A DNA stretch of 28,294 nt, taken from an uncultured Lachnospiraceae bacterium. Its GTDB lineage: Bacteria; Bacillota; Clostridia; Lachnospirales; Lachnospiraceae. Every line of letters starts with the position of its first letter. The first letter of the stretch is position 1. Below are positions 6,551 to 13,492 of this stretch, piece after piece. The notes under the pieces were generated by a model that ran no database searches, was not told the origin of the DNA, and was given only the letters and a program-made list of their open reading frames with translations. Location: positions 1-28,294 of the forward strand of contig CAJTYJ010000043.1 of NCBI GenBank assembly GCA_910583895.1, written 5' to 3'. The position numbers and the translations under genes were made by a program.

Positions 6551-9115
6551 ATGAAAATATTTGACAAACTGTTCGGAACCCACAGTGAGCGGGAGTTAAA
6601 ACTGATTACTCCTGTCATTGACCGGATCGAAGAACTGCGTCCCGCGATGCAGGCGTTAAGTGACGGGGAGCTGAGGGAGAAGACAAAGGAGTACAGGCAG
6701 AGGCTTTCAGAAGGCGCGACGCTGGATGATCTGCTTCCGGAGGCATTTGCCACGGTCAGAGAAGCGGCCAGGCGCGTGCTCGGTATGGAACATTACCGGG
6801 TACAGCTGATCGGCGGTATGATCCTGCACCAGGGACGGATCGCGGAGATGCGCACCGGTGAAGGAAAGACTCTGGTGTCTACGCTTCCGGCGTATCTGAA
6901 TGCACTGGAAGGCAAAGGCGTCCATGTGGTTACCGTCAACGACTACCTGGCCAATCGTGATGCAGACTGGATGGGAAAGGTACATGAATTTCTGGGCCTG
7001 ACCGTGGGCGTGGTATTAAACAGTTCCACCAAGGAGGAGCGCCGGGCGGCCTATGCCTGCGATATCACTTATATCACCAACAACGAGCTGGGCTTTGACT
7101 ATCTGCGGGATAATATGGTCATCTATAAAAACCAGCTGGTGCAAAGAGATCTGCATTATGCGATCATTGATGAGATTGACTCCATCCTGATCGACGAGGC
7201 CCGTACGCCTTTGATTATCTCCGGACAGAGCGGAAAGTCCACAAAACTTTATGAACTCTGTGATTATGTGGCCCATACGCTGAAGCGCGGTGAGGCCAGC
7301 AAGGAGTTTTCCAAGATGGACGCCATCATGGGAGAAGAGATCGAGGAGACGGGGGATTTTATCGTCAACGAAAAGGATAAGATTGTCCATCTGACGGCAG
7401 ACGGCATCAAAAAAGTGGAACAGTATTTTAAGATTGAGAACCTGGCCGATCCGGAGAATCTGGAGATCCAGCACAATATGGAACTGGCACTTCGTGCCAA
7501 CAACCTGATGTTCCGCGATCAGGATTACGTCGTAAAAGATGATCAGATTTTTATTGTAGATGAATTCACCGGCCGGATCATGCCGGGACGCCGTTATTCC
7601 GACGGACTGCATCAGGCCATTGAGGCAAAAGAACATGTGAAAGTAAAAAGAGAGAGCAAAACGCTTGCCAACATTACTTTCCAGAATTTCTTTAACAAAT
7701 ACGCAAAAAAATGCGGTATGACCGGTACTGCACTGACAGAGGAAAAAGAGTTCCGGGCAATCTATGGCATGGACGTCATCGAGATTCCCACCAACCGTCC
7801 GGTACAGAGAAAAGATCTGCAGGATGCCGTCTATAAGACCCGCAAGGAAAAACTATTGGCAGTCTGCAATGCCATTGAGGCTGCCCATGCCAAGGGCCAG
7901 CCGGTGCTGGTGGGTACGATCACCATTGAAGCTTCTGAGGAACTAAGCCGGATGCTGCAAAAGAGGGGCATCCAGCATGAAGTGTTAAATGCCAAGTTCC
8001 ATGAGCGGGAGGCGGAGATTGTGGCTTTGGCTGGTGAGCACGGCGCTGTAACCATCGCCACGAACATGGCCGGCCGCGGTACGGATATTCAGCTGGATGA
8101 AGAGGCAAGAAAAGCCGGAGGACTGAAGATCATCGGTACCGAACGCCATGAGGCAAGACGTATTGACAACCAGCTCCGCGGACGTTCCGGACGTCAGGGT
8201 GATCCGGGCGAATCCCGCTTCTACATCTCTTTGGAGGATGACCTGATGCGCCTGTTCGGCTCCGAGCGGCTGATGGGGATATTCAATACGCTGGGTGTTC
8301 CGGAGAACGAGGAGATTGAGCATAAGATGCTGACGGATGCCATCGAGAAGGCTCAGATGAAGATCGAGAACAACAACTTCGGTATCCGTAAAAATCTGCT
8401 GGAATACGATCAGGTGATGAATGAACAGAGGGAAGTAATCTATGCGGAGCGCCGCCGGGTGCTGGATGGAGAGAGTATGCGGGACTCTATCTACAAGATG
8501 CTCTCTGATGTGGTGGAGAACACGGTGGATATGTTTATCGGTGATGACCAGGATCCGGAAGAATGGGATCTGACCGGACTTAACGAGACGCTGCTTCCCA
8601 TTATTCCCCTTCAGACAGTCACTGTGGAGCGTCTTTCCTGTAAGAACAAGGCAGAGATGAAGCATGCCTTAAAGCAGGAGGCCACCAGATTATATGAAGC
8701 AAAAGAGGCAGAATTCCCGAATCCGGAGTTGATCCGGGAGCTGGAGCGCGTTTTCCTTTTGAAGACCATTGACCGGAAGTGGATGAACCACATCGACGAT
8801 ATGGAGCAGCTTCGCCAGGGCATCGGCCTGCAGGCTTACGGTCAGCGGGATCCGCTGGTGGAATATAAGATGAGCGGTTATGAGATGTTTGAGGCCATGA
8901 CAGGCAGTATCCAGGAGGACACAGTAAGGATCCTGATGCACATCAAAGTGGAGGAAAAGGCAGAGCGCGAAGAAGTGGCCAAAGTGACGGGAACCAACAA
9001 AGATGATTCCCTGGGCAAAAAGCCGGTACAAAGGGCTGCACAGAAGGTTTATCCCAATGATCCCTGTCCCTGTGGAAGCGGTAAGAAATATAAGCAGTGC
9101 TGCGGGAGAAAGTAG
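6551..9115 (+). CDS. secA: Preprotein translocase ATPase SecA
   Basis: Motor ATPase that drives secreted proteins through SecYEG. It has 854 residues, the full length for Firmicutes. Walker A is in MRTGEGKTLV (about residue 100). The DEAD-type box is in IIDEIDSILIDEARTP (about 204). TNMAGRGTDIQLD and RGRSGRQGDPG form the second helicase half. The extreme C-terminus carries the zinc/SecB-binding motif CPCGSGKKYKQCC. GGAGAGC just before the ATG is the ribosome site. prfB follows after about 100 nt, as in many Firmicutes, so secA and prfB are probably cotranscribed. Confidence 0.98.
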   Translation: MKIFDKLFGTHSERELKLITPVIDRIEELRPAMQALSDGELREKTKEYRQRLSEGATLDDLLPEAFATVREAARRVLGMEHYRVQLIGGMILHQGRIAEMRTGEGKTLVSTLPAYLNALEGKGVHVVTVNDYLANRDADWMGKVHEFLGLTVGVVLNSSTKEERRAAYACDITYITNNELGFDYLRDNMVIYKNQLVQRDLHYAIIDEIDSILIDEARTPLIISGQSGKSTKLYELCDYVAHTLKRGEASKEFSKMDAIMGEEIEETGDFIVNEKDKIVHLTADGIKKVEQYFKIENLADPENLEIQHNMELALRANNLMFRDQDYVVKDDQIFIVDEFTGRIMPGRRYSDGLHQAIEAKEHVKVKRESKTLANITFQNFFNKYAKKCGMTGTALTEEKEFRAIYGMDVIEIPTNRPVQRKDLQDAVYKTRKEKLLAVCNAIEAAHAKGQPVLVGTITIEASEELSRMLQKRGIQHEVLNAKFHEREAEIVALAGEHGAVTIATNMAGRGTDIQLDEEARKAGGLKIIGTERHEARRIDNQLRGRSGRQGDPGESRFYISLEDDLMRLFGSERLMGIFNTLGVPENEEIEHKMLTDAIEKAQMKIENNNFGIRKNLLEYDQVMNEQREVIYAERRRVLDGESMRDSIYKMLSDVVENTVDMFIGDDQDPEEWDLTGLNETLLPIIPLQTVTVERLSCKNKAEMKHALKQEATRLYEAKEAEFPNPELIRELERVFLLKTIDRKWMNHIDDMEQLRQGIGLQAYGQRDPLVEYKMSGYEMFEAMTGSIQEDTVRILMHIKVEEKAEREEVAKVTGTNKDDSLGKKPVQRAAQKVYPNDPCPCGSGKKYKQCCGRK

Positions 9116-9213
9116 CATGGCAGGCTGAAACCGGGCAGACGACCATACAGCAACTGAAAACAGGCAGCTGACAGGTGGCTGCAGAATTTAAATTTAAGAA
9201 AGAAGGTGTCGTT

Positions 9214-10333
9214 TTGGTAGAATTAGATCAGTTTAAATATACACTGAACAGCTACGCAAAGCCAATGACAGAACTGAGGGATTCACTTTGACCTGGCGTC
9301 AAAGTCACTTCGGATTGAAGAATTAGAAAAAGAGATGGAGGCGCCCGGTTACTGGGACCATGTGGAGCGGTCCCAGGCGGGGATGAAAGAGCTCAACTGC
9401 CTCAAAGAAGAAAAAGAAAGATTTGAAAGTCTGCAGAGCCAGTACGAGGATATCGAGACGCTTCTGGAGATGGGATACGAGGAAAATGACGAATCTCTGA
9501 TCCCGGAGATCAAAGAAGAGCTGGAAGCTTTTGCAGAAAAACTGGAGACCATGCGGATTAAGACGCTGCTGTCCGGGGAGTATGACGGCAACAACGCGAT
9601 TTTAAAACTCAACGCAGGGGCCGGAGGTACGGAGAGCTGCGACTGGGCAGGGATGTTGTACCGGATGTATACCAGATGGGCGGAACGGAAAGGGTTTTCG
9701 GTGGAAGTTCTGGATTACCTGGACGGAGACGAGGCCGGCATCAAATCCGTGACTTTCCAGGTCAACGGGGAGAATGCCTATGGCTATCTGAAGTCGGAAA
9801 AGGGAGTCCACCGTCTGGTGCGGATCTCGCCTTTCAATGCCCAGGGCAAAAGGCAGACTTCTTTTGTTTCGCTGGATGTGATGCCGGATATTGAGGATGA
9901 GATTGACATTGAGGTGAATCCTGACGAGCTGAGGATCGATACGTATCGTTCCAGCGGTGCAGGAGGACAGCATATCAATAAAACCTCATCGGCGATCCGA
10001 ATTACCCATATTCCTACGGGAATTGTGGTACAATGCCAGAACGAACGTTCCCAGCATCAGAATAAAGACAAGGCCATGCAGATGCTGAAGGCGAAGCTGT
10101 ACCTGCTAGAGCAGCAGAAGCAGGCCGAAAAGCTGTCCGGCATCCGGGGAGAAGTCAGTGACATCGCCTGGGGAAATCAGATTCGCTCCTACGTGATGCA
10201 GCCCTATACGATGGTCAAAGACCACCGGACCAATGCGGAAGTCAGCAATGTGGACGGGGTACTGGACGGCAAGATTGATCCGCTGATCAATGCATATCTG
10301 AAATGGATCAACCTGACACCGGAGGAAGCGTGA
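9214..10333 (+). CDS. prfB: Peptide chain release factor 2 with programmed +1 frameshift
   Basis: Releases the peptide at UGA and UAA. It must be read as two joined pieces: 9214-9288 (25 codons, starting at TTG with GAAGGTG upstream) and 9290-10333 (347 codons), 372 residues in all. At the junction AGGGATTCA CTT TGA C the ribosome meets an in-frame UGA (9289-9291) and slips +1 on CTT to read GAC. AGGG just upstream is the internal Shine-Dalgarno stimulator, which makes the gene autoregulated by RF2 level. RF2 marks are the anticodon-like SPF in RISPFNAQ and GGQ at residues 250-252. The stop overlaps the next gene (TGATG). Confidence 0.97.
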
Positions 10334-10776
10334 TGTCGGAGAAGAGCAAATACTTTGTACTTCGGGAGAAAGCGGTGCCGGAAGTGCTCCTGAAGGTGGT
10401 GGAAGCCAAAAAGCTGCTGGAATCGGAGCGGGTTTTGTCCGTCCAGGAGGCGGCGGATCGGGTGGGCATCAGCCGGAGCTCCTATTATAAATATCAGAAT
10501 GATATCTTCCCCTTTCACGACGAGGCGAAGGGGAAGACGGTTACCTTTGTTCTGCAGATGGAGGATGAACCGGGACTTTTGTCTGAGGTGCTGAATATCG
10601 TGGCGGTATTCGGGGCCAATATTCTGACGATTCACCAAAGTATACCGATTAATGGTGTGGCATCTTTGACCTTGAGTGTTGAAGTGCTGCCGACCACTGG
10701 AGACGTCTCTGCGATGATCGAAAAGATCGAAGAGCAAAAGGGCGTACATTATCTGAAAATATTAGGCAGGGAGTAA
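10333..10776 (+). CDS. ACT-domain protein, PheB/UPF0735 family
   Basis: Probable amino-acid-sensing regulator of 147 residues. An N-terminal helix-turn-helix-like segment (about 30-60, VQEAADRVGISRSSYYKY) precedes a C-terminal ACT domain (about 70-147) with FVLQMEDEPGLLSEVLNIVA and the conserved glycine region. In Firmicutes this family sits directly before homoserine dehydrogenase, as it does here: hom starts 6 bases after its stop. It is likely to sense threonine, methionine or another aspartate-family product. Whether it binds DNA or Hom is not known to me. It is translationally coupled to prfB by the TGATG overlap. Confidence 0.88.
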   Translation: MSEKSKYFVLREKAVPEVLLKVVEAKKLLESERVLSVQEAADRVGISRSSYYKYQNDIFPFHDEAKGKTVTFVLQMEDEPGLLSEVLNIVAVFGANILTIHQSIPINGVASLTLSVEVLPTTGDVSAMIEKIEEQKGVHYLKILGRE

Positions 10777-10782
10777 TACCGA

Positions 10783-11979
10783 ATGATAAAAGTAGCGATT
10801 ATGGGATACGGTACCGTTGGTTCCGGTGTCTATGAAGTAATTAAGACCAATGAAAAAAGCATTGATAAAAAAGTAGGACAAGCGCTTCGAATCAAATATG
10901 TGCTGGATCTGCGGGAGTTTCCCGGGGATCCGGTTATGGAGGTGCTGACTCATGACTTTGAAGACATCATCAGTGATGAGGAAGTACGCATCGTGGCAGA
11001 GGTCATGGGAGGACTGCATCCGGCCTATGAGTTTACAAAACGCTGTCTGGAGGCAGGCAAGAGCGTGTGTACATCCAACAAGGAACTGGTGGCTGAGCAT
11101 GGGGCGGAGCTGATTCAGATTGCCAAGGAGCATCAGGTAAACTATCTGTTCGAAGCCAGCGTGGGCGGCGGAATTCCCATTATCCGTCCGCTGAATTCGT
11201 CTCTGACTGCAGATGTGATCTTGGAAGTGTCCGGCATCTTGAATGGAACGACCAACTACATGCTGACGAAGATGGACCGGGAAGGCCTGGATTACCTGGA
11301 TGTACTGAAAGAAGCCCAGGATAAGGGTTATGCGGAGCTGCATCCGGAGGCGGATGTGGAAGGCTGGGATGCCTGCCGGAAAATTGCGATTCTCACTTCT
11401 TTGGCCAGCGGCAATCAGGTGGATTTCCGTGATATCTATACGGAGGGCATCACGAAGATTAGTTCTGAAGATTTCCTGTATGCAAAGAAGCTGAACCGCT
11501 CGATCAAGCTTCTGGCCATCAGCAAAAAGGTGGGAGACACTTACTGTGCCATGGTAAGCCCGGCGATGGTTCACAGGGAGCATCCGCTCTATGTGGTCAA
11601 TGATGTGTTCAATGCGGTCTTTGTGAAAGGAAATATGCTGGGCAACTCCATGTTCTATGGAAGCGGTGCCGGCAAACTGCCGACGGCCAGTGCAGTGGCC
11701 GGAGATATGGTGGATGCGGCAAGGCATCTGGGCAAGATTATCACCCTGTTTTGGGATCCGCAGAAACTGGAACTTGCGCCCATGGGTCAGATGAGCCGGC
11801 GGTTTTTCATCCGTATGAAATCAGATGCCGAGCCTGAGAAGCTGTTCGGAGACGGCGAGCGGATCCACGCAGGCATATCCGGTGAGATTGGATTTATTAC
11901 CCCGGTCATGACCGAGGCGGAATACGCTGAAAAAGCAAAAGACGCCCCGATCATCAGTATGATTCGGGTGGAAGGTTAG
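10783..11979 (+). CDS. hom: Homoserine dehydrogenase
   Basis: NAD(P)H-dependent reduction of aspartate semialdehyde to homoserine, the branch to threonine and methionine. It has 398 residues. The Rossmann loop GYGTVGSG is at residues 8-15. TSNKELVAEHG is the usual nicotinamide-side motif, followed by EASVGGGIPII. GILNGTTNYML and EADVEGWDA(C)RK form the substrate site with the catalytic lysine. The C-terminus after about residue 340 is a short ACT-like tail, shorter than the ~430-residue forms. The separate ACT protein upstream may complement it. AGGGAG before the ATG. Confidence 0.96.
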   Translation: MIKVAIMGYGTVGSGVYEVIKTNEKSIDKKVGQALRIKYVLDLREFPGDPVMEVLTHDFEDIISDEEVRIVAEVMGGLHPAYEFTKRCLEAGKSVCTSNKELVAEHGAELIQIAKEHQVNYLFEASVGGGIPIIRPLNSSLTADVILEVSGILNGTTNYMLTKMDREGLDYLDVLKEAQDKGYAELHPEADVEGWDACRKIAILTSLASGNQVDFRDIYTEGITKISSEDFLYAKKLNRSIKLLAISKKVGDTYCAMVSPAMVHREHPLYVVNDVFNAVFVKGNMLGNSMFYGSGAGKLPTASAVAGDMVDAARHLGKIITLFWDPQKLELAPMGQMSRRFFIRMKSDAEPEKLFGDGERIHAGISGEIGFITPVMTEAEYAEKAKDAPIISMIRVEG

Positions 11980-11984
11980 AAATA

Positions 11985-12297
11985 GTACAAAAAACAGCGA
12001 AAGCCCGCCCTGCCCCCAGATGGGAGAGTGTACGTGGAAGCGTGCGCGAGGCCATCTCCTGCCAGTGGGGAAGGAAGGGCTGAAGCGGTACGAAAAACAG
12101 CGAAAGCCCGACTTGCCCCCCAGATGGGAGAGCGTACGTGGAAGCGTGCGCGAGGCCATCTCCTCCCAGTGGGAAGGAAGGGCTGAAGCGGTACAAAAAA
12201 CAGCGAAAGCCCGCCCTGCCCCCAGATGGGAGAGCGTGCGGGGAAGCGTGCGCGAGGCCATCTCCTGCCAGTGGGGAAGGAAGGGCTGAAGCGGTAC
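11985..12297 (+). repeat. Three tandem copies of a 103-bp structured element (locus A)
   Basis: The marker GTAC recurs at 11985, 12088, 12191 and 12294, so the period is exactly 103 three times. Each unit runs GTAC-A-rich-ACAGCGAAAGCCCG ... AAGGGCTGAAGCG. It folds as nested stems: AGCCC with GGGCT, AGATGG with CCATCT, and a central 7-bp stem GTGTACG / CGTGCGC. That central stem varies between copies (GTGTACG, GCGTACG, GCGTGCG) while keeping pairing by G-T exchange. The period is not a multiple of three and the array fills the hom-thrH gap, so it is non-coding. Related arrays lie at 24,444 and 28,131. Confidence 0.92.
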
Positions 12298-12318
12298 TTA
12301 AATGTAGGAGATATAAAA

Positions 12319-12921
12319 ATGGATATCGTATGTTTGGATCTGGAAGGAGTGCTGGTCCCGGAGATCTGGATCGCTTTTGCGGAAGCGACCGGCATACCAG
12401 AACTGAAGCGGACCACCAGGGACGAGCCGGATTATGACAAACTGATGGCATACCGGCTGAATATCTTAAAAGAACATCATCTGGGCTTAAAGGAGATCCA
12501 GCAAACCATTGCCGGGATTGATCCGCTTCCGGGAGCAAAAGCATTTCTGGATGAGCTTCGGTCTTTGACACAGGTGGTGATTATCAGTGATACTTTCACA
12601 GAATTCGCAAAACCTTTGATGGAGAAGCTTGGATGGCCCTCTTTGTTCTGCAACCGCCTGACGGTGGCTTTGGACGGAGAGATTACGGGATATCAGATGC
12701 GGGTTAAAGATTCCAAGCTGACTACCGTCAAAGCGCTGCAGTCGGCCGGATTTGAGACCATCGCTGCCGGAGACAGCTTTAACGATCTGGGAATGATCAG
12801 AGCCGGCAAAGCAGGCTTTTTGTTCCGAAGCACAGAACAGATCAAAAAAGATAATCCGGATCTTCCGGCTTTTGAAGAATTTGATGAATTTCTGGCAGCC
12901 ATAAAAGCGGTGCTGAAATAA
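12319..12921 (+). CDS. thrH: ThrH-like phosphoserine phosphatase / homoserine phosphotransferase
   Basis: HAD-superfamily enzyme of 200 residues. In Pseudomonas, ThrH hydrolyses phosphoserine and can transfer the phosphate to homoserine. The nucleophile motif is DLEGVLVPE (Asp7, with Glu9 in place of the more usual second Asp, as in ThrH). The second motif is IISDTFTEF, and the last is AAGDSFNDLGM. Placement after hom suggests that it supplies O-phosphohomoserine in place of a GHMP-type ThrB. ATG 12319 follows GTAGGAG (about 12304-12310). The longer in-frame frame would translate the repeat array and is rejected. Confidence 0.88.
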   Translation: MDIVCLDLEGVLVPEIWIAFAEATGIPELKRTTRDEPDYDKLMAYRLNILKEHHLGLKEIQQTIAGIDPLPGAKAFLDELRSLTQVVIISDTFTEFAKPLMEKLGWPSLFCNRLTVALDGEITGYQMRVKDSKLTTVKALQSAGFETIAAGDSFNDLGMIRAGKAGFLFRSTEQIKKDNPDLPAFEEFDEFLAAIKAVLK

Positions 12922-12922
12922 A

Positions 12923-13109
12923 ATGATGTTGGGGTCAAAAGGTTTTTTGCCCCCTGTTGCCTACGGATTGCTCCGCATTTCATGCTCCCGCAATCCTAAA
13001 AACATGCAAAATCCGCCCGATCGGGCTACTTTTTCATGTTTTTTCGGGTCCCAAAGTCATGGATTGACATGCAAGCATGTCATACATGACCTTTTGACCC
13101 TGGCATCAT
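12923..13109. mobile_element. 187-bp MITE-like element with 21-bp terminal inverted repeats
   Basis: The left end ATGATGTTGGGGTCAAAAGGT pattern (12923-12943) and the right end (13089-13109) pair over all 21 positions as RNA, three of them G-U; as DNA 18 of 21 match. Inside are several hairpins: GGATTG/CAATCC, AAACATGCAAAA with TTTTTCATGTTT around GCCCGATCGGGC, and GACATGC/GCATGTC. There is no open frame of significance. It begins 2 bp after the thrH stop. It is likely a non-autonomous mobile or structured repeat. No transposase that could move it is in the window. Confidence 0.7.
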
Positions 13110-13129
13110 AAAATACAGGTATTGAGAAA

Positions 13130-13165
13130 AGCATTGGAACAAACCATAGGTTCTGATGCTTTTTG
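13130..13165 (+). terminator. Terminator before the tex transcription unit
   Basis: AGCATTGGAAC (13130-13140) pairs with GTTCTGATGCT (13150-13160), two G-T pairs, 9-nt loop, then TTTTT. Confidence 0.75.
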
Positions 13166-13220
13166 TTATGCTGTATGTTCTTTTTTGATCCATCAAGAGG
13201 AATATGTGAAGAAATAACGC

Positions 13221-13249
13221 TTGATTAAACGCCTGGAATTGGATAAAAT
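13221..13249 (+). promoter_or_regulatory. Sigma-A promoter of the tex leader
   Basis: TTGATT (13221-13226), 17-bp spacer, TAAAAT (13244-13249). It predicts a start near 13256 and a 5' leader of about 235 nt. Confidence 0.6.
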
Positions 13250-13255
13250 ATACAA

Positions 13256-13492
13256 TGGGCAGAAAAAAAGTAAGGTTCCAAATAGTTAAGGGATGGATCG
13301 TTTTGCAGCCGTTTACAGGAACATCTTGAAAGGAGGCTGCTGTACATAGCAGCGCCGGGGCCTGTCAGCAAACGGTGCAGGGCGCCGGGAGAATCCGGGG
13401 AGTGACGGATCAATGTCTGGAAAGAAGTTCACCAGGCATACGAATTGATACAAGGCTTAAAAGTCTAATTTGAACAGAATTGAGGAGTACTT
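13256..13492 (+). ncRNA. Candidate structured 5' leader RNA upstream of tex
   Basis: Non-coding stretch with strong nested pairing. CCGTTT-ACAGG (13309-13319) pairs with CCTGT (13361-13365) and AAACGG (13370-13375). Enclosed is GCTGCT/AGCAGC (13336-13353). Then comes CCGG-GAGAAT-CCGG (13385-13398). Last is a long arm, ATCAAT+GTCTGG (13409-13420) with CCAGGCAT (13432-13439) and ATTGAT (13444-13449), with a 4-nt bulge. I compared it mentally with cobalamin, lysine, TPP, glycine, c-di-GMP, ydaO, T-box, 6S, SRP and RNase P signatures and found no match. It could be a cis-regulator or a small RNA. Confidence 0.45.

Noticed and set aside
11985..12297. CRISPR array
   Set aside because: Units are contiguous 103-bp near-identical repeats without unique spacers, and no cas genes are near.
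12020..12437. Open frames running through the 103-bp repeat array, including an N-terminal extension of thrH
   Set aside because: The period of 103 is not divisible by three, so the repeats read in different frames. There is no ribosome site at their starts, and ThrH homologues begin at MDIVCLDLEG.
13256..13492. Cobalamin, T-box, SRP, 6S or RNase P RNA upstream of tex
   Set aside because: The conserved core sequences of these RNAs that I know are absent; only generic stem-loops are seen.
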